A stretch of 64,000 bases of DNA. It comes from Symbiodinium natans. Taxonomy: Eukaryota > Sar > Dinophyceae > Suessiales > Symbiodiniaceae. The stretch covers positions 1 to 64,000 of the forward strand of contig CAJNDS010001169.1 in assembly GCA_905221605.1 (NCBI GenBank), written 5' to 3'. Below the pieces are notes generated by a model, which was not told the DNA's origin, searched no databases, and saw only the letters and a program-made list of their open reading frames with translations. The stretch's first letter is position 1. Each line of letters begins with the position of its first letter. Below are positions 41,529-53,813 of the stretch, in pieces. The translations under genes and the position numbers were made by a program.

Positions 41529-43383
41529 CTGGGGGGTCGAGAGCTTAGAAGAAGTGCCCATTTTGTAGGTCTTTTGGGTCTCTCGGGCGCGTCACAGGGT
41601 CCCCAAAGGGGTGCCCGCAACAACTTAAGCGGGAATAGTTGGGGGGGTACCCCCGTGGCTGCATGGGAAAACGTCGGCCCTGGGAGCTTTAGGGTTTGGA
41701 GTTTAGGGTTTTTGGGGAAAGGTCTGTTTCGGGGACTCTGATACCTTACACATGAAAAAAGGCAGCTATTGCTGCTCCCCTTTGTGCGGAAAGTTGGGCC
41801 TGTTGCTGTAGTGTCCCGCAGCTGCATGGGTTTGGGGTGCAGGGCGCTCTGTACCACCATCCCCCACATCCAAGTAACACGGCTCATCCTCATGCCCGCC
41901 GATCTAAACAACTTCAGGGGAGGCCCAAGCAGCATATTCGTCTTCAGTGCTATTCTGCGCCAAACAGAATGCTGGCCCAGGCTACCATACTTCGGGGACG
42001 ACTTCAAGTGGCGTCATTGCCATATCTGTTCACAACATCAACCCCCCAAAGTATCCATATGAGAGTCCTTGAACCCTGGACCCTAACTTTCAGAAACCCC
42101 AACATAAATGCCATTCATTCTCAAGATCGTAAAACGCGTTGTGCTATCGCAATGCCGGCGGAGGTGCAAGACTTTGTTGACGAACCTGACGAGCGTTCGG
42201 ATGTCTGATTGATCTTAGGCGTGGTGACATTAAACCCAAAACGACTAATGCAAGCTGGATTCCACTAACCCTAAACACCTACCCAAGTATATTTTTTATA
42301 AAATAATCCCAACTTTACTTCATGCAGTCCCCAGTGCGTCACTCATTACCTACAATAAAGGGAGTAATGAAAAAAACACACACACCCTCCAATCTAGTTC
42401 CTGTTTTCGGGTACGGTGCCTAGTTTCCTAGTTTCTTGTCATGTTATCCTGGTCGTAACCCCAAGATAATGTGCTCACAACACATGAACTATAGTGGCCC
42501 AAGTATCTAAACCCCAACACCCGAAACCCTGGACCCTAAAGCCAAACTACCTTAGGGGCACGCGTGTTGCGGCTTGGTTCGGAAAGCCTTCGCTTCTCCG
42601 AGCCACGCAAAACAAACCTAAACTTCCAAAACAAGAACACCAAACCTTGAGAACCTCTAAACTTTTAACCCCCCTAGCCCCTAAACTCGAACTACCCTCA
42701 ACCTGGACATGGAACCCCGAGTTTCCAGAACAATGCTTCACTAACAGTCTCTAATGGCTCAAGACCCATAAGCCTGCCCCCTAGGCAAGAAACCAAAAAC
42801 ATTTGTATTCGGGCTCGGGGTTTAGGACTTGGGGCTTGGGTGGTTTAGGGCCTTGGGCATGGGGCTTAAAGAGTTCAAGGCACACGGTGTTCAGGGTAAA
42901 GCGAGTTTGGGGTTTAGGGCTTGGCGTTTAGGGTTTTATAGGACACAAGGGTGGCTAGGGTGGTGGGCTCGGGGGGCCTAAACGGAACTCTCAGCACATG
43001 TTCATGCTACACTACTTCTTTGATGAAATTGCAGCTTGGGGAATGTACATTTAGTTTTAGTGTTCCTCAAAAGCCTCAAACCCTAATCCTCCGAACCGAC
43101 TCCCTCGCGGCCCTGCCTATGCCTCTGAACTGGGGTCCGGGCTTGTGGTCTTTGCCGGCAAGGCAGGGAACCGCCCAGACCTTCAGATCCAAGGTTCGTG
43201 GTTTGGGATAACTTGGCTACAAGGTTTAGGGCTTGGGGCTTCACCTGACGGAAAAAACGCTGAGTTTTAGCCGCTCACAAGCCGTTTAGACGCTTGCCTG
43301 CAGCTTCATGCGTAGCTCTAGATATATGCCTATATGTGCAATGGATACGATTCTGTTGCCCTGCAACGCCTCTTATGAGCAAC
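41529..43383. other. No firm gene
   Basis: Open frames on both strands (for example 41769-42208) lack a clear splice context. Strong G-strand heptads lie at 41690-41715 and 42815-42945; C-strand at 42510-42545 and 42655-42690. Confidence 0.35.
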
Positions 43384-43875
43384 CTAAAGGCCTAGAAACA
43401 AGCTCCGGCCGACACGGCACAGCTCCGGTGTGGGCGCTCGGTTCGTGGTCTCTGGACGATTGAACCTACGGGACCCGTCAAACTGAGCTGCCCACTGCCA
43501 CATTGCCTCCGTAGTCGGCAGAGACCAGCAGCGGGTACGGCCTCGAGGAAAGGTCTTGCATACCAGAATCGAGGAAGTGTTGCGGCTGCCTTGTTCTACT
43601 GCCGAGGAAACAAGTCTCTGAAGTGTTCGCATGATGAGGAGATCTTCAGAGACAGGCTCGAGCAGCGGAATCATCTGCCTACCAACAGGCCTTCCACCTT
43701 TCTTTGGGAATTCGAGCTCAGGGTGGATACAGGGCAAAGACAGCTCCCTACACAACGTCTGGCAAAGCACATCCGCAACGTCCAAGCTGTCAGTTTCTGC
43801 AAGGTCACACAGGATCCACGTGCCGGGTAGGCTGGTAGCTAATGTTGGTTTCAAGGCATCGGCTTTCAGAAACAA
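43384..43875 (-). CDS. Long ORF, 163 aa, hypothetical
   Basis: Minus-strand frame, long for this window. Reads for example ADVLCQTLCRELSLPCIHPE, LELEFPKKGG-like strings, then LLEPVSEDLLIMRTLQRLVS. It lies in a heptad-free island with the next ORF. No family recognised. Absence of introns over 490 nt suggests an intronless gene or retrocopy. Confidence 0.45.
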   Translation of the reverse strand: MFLKADALKPTLATSLPGTWILCDLAETDSLDVADVLCQTLCRELSLPCIHPELEFPKKGGRPVGRQMIPLLEPVSEDLLIMRTLQRLVSSAVEQGSRNTSSILVCKTFPRGRTRCWSLPTTEAMWQWAAQFDGSRRFNRPETTNRAPTPELCRVGRSLFLGL

Positions 43876-44015
43876 CCGGTCTATCCAGCAGTCTAGAAGT
43901 CAGTGAGAGTAACCCCTGCTGATGACCTGATCATGTCGAGTCATGGTAGACCTGACTGGATCCATTCCCCTATGTTGGGAACGCAGGAAATGCAAGTCCC
44001 CAAAGCACCAAACCA

Positions 44016-44017
44016 TG

Positions 44018-44051
<34 letters not shown>

Positions 44052-44056
44052 TATAG
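44016..44056. repeat. (CATA)n / (AT)n microsatellite
   Basis: CATACATACATA repeats ending in ATATATATATAT between two long minus frames. Confidence 0.92.
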
Positions 44057-44104
44057 GTTGTGAGGTTCACCTATCCAGCTGTCCACATGTTCTCGGGCTG
44101 CGGC

Positions 44105-44677
44105 TCAACAAACGCCAGCGTCGTCACGTCTGACAGGAGCCGTGTGGGTTCGACAGGTGGTGGCTTCTGGCAAGAGTTGGGCTTTCCACTTTAGGAGTTT
44201 GTTGTACCAAGGAAGTTTGGGCGAAGGGGTGTCTGAGACTTGAGTTTTGGAAGGTAGTCGAACAGTGAAGTCGGCCTCTGGTACCCAGTCTTGCTCGGCG
44301 CTCAGACTGCGTGTGAGCCCAAAACAAGCAAACGAAGGGAGCAGAAGGCAGCAAGGCTTGACGCTTACAAGCGGAGGCGGTGAAGGCAAGGCAGCCTGAC
44401 CCAAGCGGAGGCCGAGCAAGGCAGAAACAGAGGTGATTTTGGAGAACTGCAAAGCACAACTGTCGTGCACTTGGATTCTCTTGGTACCATAGCTAAATGT
44501 AGAAGAGGCCGTTCCACGTTGCGGCAGTAGCAGGTTTGGTCGACCCTGAGCACTATCTCCGTTAAGTTTAGGGCTTAAGCCCTTAACCCGCAACTCTAAA
44601 ACCCTGAGAGCATGTCCGATGCCTGACTTGTGCCCAAGAAGGCAAGCCAGAATGCGGAGCTTTAAATACCTGAGCAA
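44105..44677 (-). CDS. Longest ORF, 190 aa, hypothetical
   Basis: Minus frame. The central part reads for example TFSYGTKRIQVHDSCALQFS, then EQDWVPEADFTVRLPSKTQV and LPWYNKLLKWKAQLLPEATT. The first 30 residues overlap heptad DNA (44565-44610) and may not be translated. Different frame from 43384-43875, so the two are not simply one ORF. No family recognised. Confidence 0.42.
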   Translation of the reverse strand: MLRYLKLRILACLLGHKSGIGHALRVLELRVKGLSPKLNGDSAQGRPNLLLPQRGTASSTFSYGTKRIQVHDSCALQFSKITSVSALLGLRLGQAALPSPPPLVSVKPCCLLLPSFACFGLTRSLSAEQDWVPEADFTVRLPSKTQVSDTPSPKLPWYNKLLKWKAQLLPEATTCRTHTAPVRRDDAGVC

Positions 44678-45220
44678 CGTTTGTGAGTTGAGGGTTGAGG
44701 GTATTCTGGGTTCAAGGGTTTCAGGGTGTAAGGGTTTGCCTCAAAACAGCGTTTACAGCTTGGGGTAGGGAGAAGGGGATAAGTACCCTATTGCCAAGGA
44801 CCCCTTGGACAACGAGCAGATGGAAATTTGTAAAGCGTTGGGTTTATTCATTGTTATCGAGGGGCACCATTCTAGAAATGTGCGTCGTGGCATGGTATCC
44901 TAGCTGCCCAGGCGGGGGATGGGGGCCAGGGATCCTTGAGTTTAAATCAACTGCCCAAACCCCAAACCCCCCAAACACTAAACCAGACCCCAAACCCTAA
45001 ACTTAATGCAAGAAGCCCCGAAGGCCTCACGTCGAACCTCTTGCAGATTTGGGGATGTAGGATTTAGACTTTGCAGGGTCGGCAAAGGTTGCTTGGTCAA
45101 GGGTTGTGGGGTTGAGGATTTGTAAGGTAGTAAATGATTGCTGTATGATCCCAGTTCAGGGGCGGATGTAGTCACTGTAGTCCCCACGACAAGGGGCAAA
45201 ACAAAAACCGAGCCCCTTGC

Positions 45221-45277
45221 TCGCGCACGGCGATGACACAGTCCGTGGAGCCCGTGGCGATGAGGCCCAGGTGTCGG
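45221..45277 (-). CDS. WD40-like exon with GCAAGG donor
   Basis: 57 nt on minus from CTCACCTCTCAG to GA|GCAAGG, reading RHLGLIATGSTDCVIAVR. LIATGSTDCVIAV fits the WD40 core (L-hydrophobic-x-T/S-G-S-x-D-x-x-V/I). GC-rich third positions. The donor is GC type in its usual GCAAGG context. Confidence 0.58.
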
Positions 45278-45701
45278 CTGAGAGGTGAGAGGGGGTCGCG
45301 CGAGGTACTTTTGCTTCGTTGGTTTAAGGGCCTTGTTAGTAGCAATATGGGTCTTAGGCTCCAGAAGTTGCTCGGGAACCTAATTAACCCAATGAACAAA
45401 GGGAATCAAGAGCCACTGGATGCACGCCTTGGAAGGTTCGAACCAAGCCCCAGCCCAACGTCGAAATGTCACTCCCTTTGCTAGAACAAGGCAGCTGCAG
45501 CGAAGACGACACTTTCAGTTTCGCCACAACAACAAGGAAAGCTCTGCACTGAACCCGAAGACTAATAACCCTGTAAGCCCTATACTATCATGTTCCCTGC
45601 AATTACCTCCATCAAAAAGGCAAAAGCGGAACCCTGAACAGCCCCCTCACATGCGAACTGCATAGAACCGGAAACTTTACCTCGAGGCTTAAACTTTAAA
45701 C

Positions 45702-45801
45702 CTGTGCCCCATTTTTTGGTCCGAGGGCTGGGGGGGGGGGAAATAGCAAGGCACCCAAGAGATGCTTGATGAGGCCTGTAGGCGACGCAGGTGATGTCGC
45801 C
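45702..45801 (-). CDS. WD40-like exon GDITCVAYRP
   Basis: 100 nt on minus after CGTCCCACCAG|G, reading GDITCVAYRPHQASLGCLAI then a Pro-rich stretch, ended by G|GTTTAAAG. H-x-G-D-I-T-C-V-A-Y is the start of a WD40 blade (the preceding frame gives WSSHQ). A C11 tract inside may instead mark a second acceptor with a tiny intron. It lies about 0.5 kb upstream in sense of the WD40 exon at 45221-45277, in the same orientation. Confidence 0.52.
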
Positions 45802-46509
45802 CTGGTGGGACGACCAGCGTTGAGGGAAGGCCGGGATTCGGGTTTAGGTTCTCCCCCAGATGGCCAGTTCTCTGCGTGGTCCCTTTTGGATTCACTATAC
45901 TTCCACCCCTATACTTCCACCCCCTTACATTGAGGAGCACACCCAACAGGCCCCGAAATTTACGGAACTGGCTATGTGGCCACATGCATGTGGGGTCCGC
46001 CGGATGAAAATCTTATGCGGTTTCTGCGATACCCGTGCAGGAGTTTGCAAAGTTCAGGGCCTCCCCACCCACGCAACAGCAGGTGCTCTAAACCATCCAT
46101 GGGCATCTACCGGCGCAGGCCACTGTGAGCGCCTAAAGCCTGAAGATTAAAGTCCAATTCGAAATGTGTGAACCCCAATGCGGCATAAGGCAAAACACCA
46201 ACCCTGTAAAACACGGAAGCCATGCCTTGTACATCTCTGAAGACTCTTCCACCCTAATTTCCTGAAAACGTGTTAACCCCCTTTTGACCTTTACAAGTCC
46301 AAGATTTTCATGGAGGTTCGTGGGAAGCTAAAATGAGGGTAACCGACTTGGGGTGCTTGCACCTATCAGTGGCCCATGGCCTTTAACCCCAAACCCTCAA
46401 GCCTGCTGCTCACAGCTACACATGAACTGCTCTGAGCCTATAGCGTTTTAATCCTTTCTTGCAGGTGTGGAGTATGTGGGACCCCAGAATATCCCAACAG
46501 CTCGACCCC
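45802..46509. other. No firm gene
   Basis: Has a 14-bp duplication (TATACTTCCACCCC at about 45897-45924) and weak plus frames. Heptads at 45838-45850 and 46385-46400. Confidence 0.4.
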
Positions 46510-46615
46510 ACAATTTCACAATCCCACAACGCCACAACCCCACAATCCCACAATCCCACAGTCCCACAGACCCACCGTCCCACAGACCCACCGTCCCGCA
46601 GACCCACAGTCCCAA
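46510..46615. repeat. CCCACA-type minisatellite
   Basis: Degenerate tandem units of 8-16 nt (CACAATCC, CCACAGACCCACCGTC). The last part has near-perfect 16-bp copies. Confidence 0.9.
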
Positions 46616-48670
46616 TCCCGAAATCTCAGATTTCAAATGGCTCCGAGCCTAGGGTTTTGGTTAGGACCGGCTTTCAGCCTCCTCCGGAAACCAGCAATGT
46701 ACTGTCTTCTGTTAAGCGGGGCCCAAAACTCCCCGAAACACCCTGAAGGGGACATAAGTGACATAAAGGCACACACAGTCACACTTGAATGAGGAGCCGT
46801 ACAGCGGCATTTGTTGTATTGGTTTGGCGTGCGAAGCTTACACCCTGACGTTCCGCCTTATGCGCATTCGTCGCACGCCGGTGCACGGCCGCCGTCGTGC
46901 CGGACTCATCATGCACTGCTATGGATCGGTCCCACGACCTGCACCGCTTAATCCAATGTTCTATGAGGCTGGGATTGGCAAAATTTGAACCCCTGGTAGA
47001 AAAAACTCCCAACAGAACAAGCAGGGCTCAGCTTTGGGCTGAAGATTCCTAAACTGTCTGAAGGCAAATGGGATTTAGGGATGTACGCAGCCTGAGTAAA
47101 TTCGGATGGGGTTGCCTTGCTGTTTGACGATATACAAGTCTCGCACTGCCAAGAACAACAGTGCCCTGGCCCTGCCCTACTTGTTCTCGAAGCCAAGAAA
47201 CCACTGTAACCTCCTCTAGTTTCCATTCTCAGGATGCGAACCTGCTGATGGCTCAGGGCATAGAGGGCTGGGTTTCAAGGTCTTATGTGTCTCGCCTCGT
47301 TTGGGGTCTGTGCATAAGCGCAGCCTTCCACCGTACTGCTCCGCATCGGGAGTATGGGTCAAGGTTTCAAGTATTAAGTCCTCCTTCGAAGTTCTGCAGA
47401 GTGCCTTTTTGGTTTCATTGGGGTGTGGGCTTCGGATGTTGGGGTTGTCGGTTTACACATGGAAGTTCTATTCAGCACAGCCTGCATCTAGCTACACAAG
47501 AACCTCGACGCAAGCATCATGGACCGCTGTCTCCTTACAAAACCATAGGATGCCTAGAGCAGTTCCGCCGCATTAGGACCCTTAGATGAACCGAACCCTG
47601 AACCCTTTGCTCACTCAGGCGCGGGCACGGTGATAATGTTCTTATCACCAGGACAGTAGATCATCCCCGACACCTCTGCTGCTTAGGGTTTGTGACCCGG
47701 GACCGGATTTGGGGTGTAGGATGCCAGTGCAACTCCAAAACTCTGAATAAGGCCAGGCGCAAACGCTATGTGCTCAGGGGAACTCGAAGGCCGAACGGTG
47801 CCACTTTGTAACACAGGCCAGGCCCGGAACCATCAACACCAAGAATCCTAAGCTCGCAAACGTTACCTGGCTTGAGGGCTTACAAGGTATTGGGGGCCCG
47901 GATCCCTAAACAAAATCCTTGACCTTCCACCCCCAAAGCCCTCAATCTGAAACCCCGAACCCTTGAACCCTGAACCCTGCACCTCGAAAGCCAGAACTCT
48001 ACACCCCCAGACCCTAAACCCCTAACACTCCAAACCCTGAAAACCCTAAAGGTAGCAGTGGCAAGGCCTCTTTCGCGTGGCTAGTGAGCTTCTTAACGCA
48101 GCAGCCCGTTGCAGAATGGTAGACCTGACAAGGCGTCCTACCACACAAATGCTTGTATAAATATGTAGGGGCTTCGGGAGCACGGCATAGGGTTTCCAAA
48201 ATAGCCCCAAAGACAGAACTATCCTTGGGTTTAACAAAGGCCTAACCCTGAAATTTGCGCTTTGGGGGCCTTGGGGATCCGAGTACTCCCGGGGAGGCGA
48301 GGCGGGGGGGGGAGAAAGCAAGGCCTGCGGCATCTCTCACTTCAGGGTTGCAGTGACCATTCTTGTGTGTTAGCAAAATATATACCCAAAAGGGACCCAA
48401 ACAGTTAAGGCAATGTTCCACCACCAGGAGGACATATCGAACTAGTTACAGGTCTCGCTGGCGTTGCACCAAACCGCTCTGCCTAGCCAGAATCTCACTT
48501 CGTGTTGCCCTTGCACTTGCATCCTGTCATTTATCAATATGAATACACAATCTCCGGACAAAACAATCTTGTTTGGGCTTGATCAACACTAACCAATATA
48601 CACACAATTACACACATACGTGCATCTGTGAATACTTGTAAAGAGAGAGAGAGAGAGTAAATACAAAAGA
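46616..48670. other. Heptad background, weak frames
   Basis: A plus frame at 47161-47589 is open for 142 codons but has no convincing domain. A dense C-strand block lies at 47930-48050. A GA tract begins at 48642. Confidence 0.35.
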
Positions 48671-48821
48671 GCGACACACAAACAGTGTTGAGACAGTGCA
48701 ATAACAAGTGAAACGTTTGAGCAAGCGAGAGAGAGAGAGAGAGCGAGAGTGCGAGAGTAAAAGAAAAACATAGCGACACAAAAACAGTGTTGAGACAGTG
48801 CAATAACAAGTGAAGCGTTTG
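48671..48821. repeat. 102-bp tandem duplication with GA tract
   Basis: A 49-nt segment beginning GCGACACA and containing CAGTGTTGAGACAGTGCAAT occurs at 48671-48719 and again at 48773-48821 with two mismatches. Each copy is preceded by a GA-rich tract. Confidence 0.93.
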
Positions 48822-50055
48822 CGCACCTGAATCTGGGGGCAAATGGCCTGAACAACTCTTCGGGTTCATGGCTTTGAGTACCTCGAATAATCCATGCTCA
48901 CGCCCCTACCGTTTTCTGTAGGAGTTGAGAATCTCCTGGGCACTTAGGAGCAGATCCCCAACGTTGCGTTAGTTGCCTGCTGGGTGCTTGGGCTGGCATG
49001 GGTTTAAGGTTCGTTCTGCCTTAAACTCTAAGCCCTACAGCAACATGATTAACCCAAACCATTAAACGTCCATACAAACCTTCCTTAAGCCCTGACAGGA
49101 GCATGCTTCAACCAAAACCCTTGAACCCCCAGACCCTTCTCAATCGCGTCCTATAACCTGAGACAGAGGATGCGCAGAGAGCTGTGGCGACATGGCTACC
49201 CTGAAGGCCTGAAGGGGTTGAGGATTTATGGGATTTCGGGTCTAATGTGTAGGGATTACCTGTGGAGCTTTCGGATGCACAGATCCTGCCTTGGTGATTG
49301 AATGAGCCCGAAAGTATGCTTCACAGACATTAAAAGGAATTACAATAATAACATTGGCAGCATAGGGTAGAGGCTCGCAATCTTTGTGTTCATTTGGTCC
49401 CCCAAGGAATCGGGGGTCTGGGCTTCGAGCGTGGATGTCGCCCAGGTGGTCTGAAACGAAGAGCTTCCGCCCCCGGTCGTCAAAGCCTTCTAAGCCATTA
49501 CGCTGTCCTCCCCCGAAAGTTTGGGAACCTATTTCGTTCGCAGGGGCAAATCACAGGGGGTGGGGCATGACCCAAAACTGTTTGAAAGGCTTTCTATATA
49601 GTTCTGCAGCCCTTAGCCTAGATTATCGGAAAGGCGTACATGCAAAAAACAACATGGCCCTTCCACGAGACACGCTGGATGGTTAATAAGGTGAGTGCAG
49701 TTCAGGATCACGAAATCCCTGCGGCTCTACACAGCTACCGGCGTGGTGAGAAGCCCGTCTTGGGCACAACGCCCCTAGACCCCATTAGGCCCCAAACAAG
49801 ACACGGTTCCAGGGGACCACTATCACGAGCTCCCTCCTTTCAAACAGATGTCCGATGGGTCTCTGGGGCCTTGTAATTGTAAGACGAGTCTCCATGATGT
49901 ACCATTCTCCTCAACTTCATGGGAGACTACTCAAAGTCACCCAGGCCTGGGGAATGCTCATGTCAGGCCTCATAAGCCTCATTCGTAGCATGCAAAGCAC
50001 CTGATTAGGATCTTTGGCGGGGATCATGTATCCAACCTCCTAAGGCTAGGCCAGT
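48822..50055. other. No firm gene
   Basis: Heptads at 49010-49090 and 49110-49135. Plus frame 49384-49686 is open for 100 codons but unsupported. Confidence 0.35.
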
Positions 50056-50445
50056 GTGCTGCCGAAGCTAACGGTCACCACCTACATGCAAGGCTCCCTA
50101 CTACACAACCCAACACCTGAAGCACAGATAGGTGCCCGGCAGAAATCAGTAATCTCAGCATCTTTGTGCTGGATGACAACCTGCTACGGGCACAGTCCAC
50201 ATGGAGGTTGTTCTAAGCCAAGGCCTCCTTTTTCTACCAGCAGAAATTGCATCGACACCGCATACACTACAGCCGTGACCACTTCCGCGCCGAACAAGAA
50301 TTTGCGAACCAGCTCAGAACTGTTGGCAGGGCAGGTGAACGTCCTACACCATGAGCCCTCTACTGTGTCATATCTGCACGCCTACTTCCTGAACCATCAA
50401 CAAAACGAAACTTTCGGATTGGGGTTTACGGCTAAGGCTTCCTAA
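50056..50445. other. Heptad-free coding-like island
   Basis: Open for 129 codons on plus. On minus a 42-codon frame reads LVRKFLFGAEVVTAVVYAVS then MQFLLVEKGG. It may be a decayed gene. Strand and identity unresolved. Confidence 0.3.
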
Positions 50446-51014
50446 ATTTCTAGGTGCCCAAGTAACGTAGGGCAAAGTCAGTTTCAATGGGATAATATTA
50501 AAGGGAATCTTATCTTTGGGCGGTGCTCAGTTTGATTTATGCTTGTTCCAACATCGAAAGGAATTCGGCGCATCAAAAAAGGGAACTACACTCCGGGATC
50601 TGGGCAGGTTTTCAGCTGATCTGAACAACTCAACACTCACCCCCACAAATCAGTCCATGAACCGCTGGGACACTCGAAGCCTTACAAATTCCACCTTCCG
50701 CTTCAAGCCCAGATGGCTTCTAGGGAGAACTTGGCGTTGAGCACCGGGGTCACTGTCTCGTTCAGGTTCTTCGGATTCGGGACTGCAAGCTGCTAGGGCA
50801 TTCTGACCCTTAAGCCCTAAAGTCTTAAGCCGTAGGCCCAAAAATCCTTAGCCCGCCCATCAAAACCCTGACCCTCCCTACAAGCCAGTTCTCACAACCC
50901 AGCAAAACATCCTCTTGCTGGCCTGGATGGAGCCAGTCACCGCCTCGGCTCATAGGACCACAGGGAAGATCCCACAAAAAGGACCGTCCAGATTAAATCG
51001 GCCAAATGTGTGCC

Positions 51015-51254
51015 TTAATAGGTCGGGTCTCCCTCGATACTTTCTGAGTCTGAGCATTTCCTTGTGGACAAACTTATCCCGATGATTGCAATGAAACAAG
51101 AATCAGACATGCCTGAAAACTGCCTGAACACCGCTGGGAGCAGGGCATCCCAAATCTTGACAACGCTGATCGTGCCCGAGACAAACACCTGGGCAGTCAT
51201 GCTTCCTTGCTCAACATATCTCAACATGTGGGTTGTGTCACATGTTGTGACCAT
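51015..51254 (-). pseudogene. WD40-like frame, probable relic
   Basis: Minus frame of 79 codons from ATG to stop. QVFVSGTISVVKIWDALLPA carries the WD40 signature of a V-x-V/I-S-G strand followed by V-K-I-W-D. Only one blade is clear. A heptad-free island (51000-51600) encloses it, so an intronless relic copy is plausible. Confidence 0.42.
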
Positions 51255-52951
51255 CGGTATTGCTCAGCAGCCCTCGGCATTTACACGCCCGAGAACCAAG
51301 TCAGAAAAACAAAATGTGGGTGAGGCACTGGGCTCAAAGGGTTAAGTCCGGGGGGCGGCGTTGACAAGCTGTTCAGTGCTGTTGCTAGCCTGAGCCCAAA
51401 GCGGGCTCAGTGATACTGAGGCTCCAATTGTACCTTCTGCGTTCTGGGCACCTTTCTGGGCAGTAAAAACAGAATGACTGGACTGGGTATTGTAGAAACA
51501 GGCATTACAACTGTGGGTTATCGATTTGTGCGTATGAGGCCCGCAAAACACCTAGCCGAAACATGTTTCAATGTTTCTGGGGATATTCTGCGCATTTTTA
51601 CAAGTAAGGAGGCGAGGTTGTCTGCGTCTTCAGCCGAGTACCCCCAAAACCGTCAGATGAAACCCCAAGCCCATGCCTACGCCCCTAAACCCAGACCCTT
51701 CAAACCTCGACTTGACCCAAACCCTTGAGCTTCAGCTTGAACTCGGGCGCCCCCATGTAGATATGAGCACAGTCACACCTGAAACTTACCAGCCCAAACC
51801 TCAAAGCCATTGCCTTCAGGCGCTCGTTGTAAAAGACCTGCGCTGGGATGCGCTGGGCTTTGGGGTTTTGGGGCAGTCACTTCTGCAGTGCAGAGTTTCG
51901 TGTTAAAAGCTTAGTGTAACGAGAACCTTCCATGCTCCGCACGGTGTTGGGGCAGTTTTGAGCTCGAGTTCGGCTCTACAGGAAGGACTTGGAATCTAGA
52001 AGTCTAGAACTCTCCCCAGAAGCGCCCGAAGACGCCCAAAATAACCCCCAAGATACCCTTAGGCCTTTATTGAAGATTTGCTTTTAGGGCCTTACAAGAA
52101 ATCCAAATCCTCACGCGATCGACAGCTCCGGGCTTGGGCTTCAGATCGGGCCTTAATCAGAGGCTCCTCCTCAGTCGTATCTGGAATGCCAGTGTTCTGG
52201 TAGTCGAAAGCGATAAACCTGGCTCTACATCCCCTGAATGGAGAGGAAGGTTTTTGAATATGGTACGGGGTCACGGGATGCTGGGGATTTTTCCGGTCTG
52301 GCAGCTTCACTTCTTCAATTCAGAGGGGCTTGATCGACTTAGGGTACAGCGTCTTGGGGTCTGGGTGTAGGGCTTGGCGGGCTTAGAGCTTCCTGAGATT
52401 CGCGTTCCCGGTATTTATAAAGGCTAAGGGCTTTACAGAGGAGGATTGCCTTACAGCAATTGTGGAGTAGGTTTCCCTTGTTCAAAAGTACAACCTTAAT
52501 CCACACCCCAAAGCAGTTTTCACAAAAAACCGTCGTACTGTGGGTTGCCACAGGGAGCTTAGGTTTTAGGGCTATGGGGGGTTCAGGTATTTCTGCCTTC
52601 AGGATTGAATTGAAGAGCCTACCAAAAGTGTTTGAGCTTGGAAGCTTCAGGGTTCATAGATTCATAGTAAGTGGGTGAGTGGGAGGACGAACTGGTGCAC
52701 TCTGGCTCATGGATGCGTTCCCTGATGACCCTCTCTTCGGCGAGAAAGCTCGATGGTCAATCCAGACATGCGGCGGCATGTCAAGACTCCAGGGTGAGAG
52801 AAATCTCCGCTTTTTGTTTCCCAATTTTGGCTGCAAAACTCTTTCAGTGTCTCCTTGGGAGGTACCAGCCCGACTTGAAGGGGGTGGGTTCGTAGAGTTT
52901 CGGCTTAGTGTCCCGCCCCACCCCCCCACCCCCCCCCCCCCTTTCCCAGAC
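51255..52951. other. Mostly background
   Basis: Weak frames on both strands. Heptads at 51690-51730, 51855-51870, 52340-52380 and 52555-52580. C-rich tracts at 52915-52943. Confidence 0.35.
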
Positions 52952-53042
52952 AAGCTGGCCGAGGGAGCTCGCGCTCCACGACGATCACCCGCTTAGAGCT
53001 GGGGATGGAGACGAAGGCGCGGAGGATCCTTTGAAGTAGGTT
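52952..53042 (-). CDS. Candidate exon, hydrophobic/basic
   Basis: 91 nt on minus from CCTCAAG to T|GTCTGG, reading NLLQRILRAFVSIPSSKRVI then VVERELPRPA. GC-rich third positions and natural composition. C-strand heptads precede the acceptor in sense. A plus alternative reading KLAEGARAPRRSPA then stop uses the C12 tract as acceptor. No family recognised. Confidence 0.55.
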
Positions 53043-53813
53043 CTTGAGGGCGTTCACAGGGTTTGGGGTTCAGGCCCTGAATCCCAAGCTTTAATGATAA
53101 ACCTTACAATCCAATCCTCAATCTTAAGCCCTAAAACCTGGTAGGGCTACACGCTTAACGTAGGAGGACTTCTGATTGCAGCAGCTCGACAACAAAAATG
53201 CAGACCCGGCCGGGCTTCAGACGAGACTTCGTCGACATAAAAGGACTGGATCATCCTGAGCGTCGTCTGAAGCTGGCGTGTCTGCCAAAGTTGGGGCTGT
53301 CAGGCCCCCACCCTGAACCTCTGAACGGCACGTGTTGAACCTCAGATGAATCCAGCATGAACCCTAAACGGCGAATCTCTAGACCTTAAAGCCAGCTTTG
53401 GGTGGTGCAGCCTCGACTGGGGTCCGGGCTTGAGGGTTTAGTTGGTTCTAAGGCTAAGGGCTTTCCGATTCAGGACGCCAAGATTTGAAGTGCAGGCCCA
53501 AATAATGCGGTTGAAGGTTGCGAGCAGGCTGGGTCCGCGACTGGGTTCTAACGGACCAATGAAAAAGAGATATCCAAATCAAGTAGAAGAGGGAGCCCCT
53601 AAACCCTGAACCTCAGCCGTCCTTCTCTGTGACGGTTTGGGGTTTACGGGCATATCTGGTTTCGGGGCCAAGGTCAGACATGGTGTCTTTGTGCCTACAG
53701 AGACTGCAAGCCAACTCCAGTGTCTTGGGCCTACAATTTGGTGGAGGGTACCGGGACCGATACCTGGAGTTCTAGAGCACGACCCTGCCTAACAAAACTA
53801 CATACACCCAAAA

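Noticed and set aside
45430-45460. GGTTCGAACC resembling a tRNA T-loop on plus
   Set aside because: It is a local palindrome; no cloverleaf can be drawn around it.
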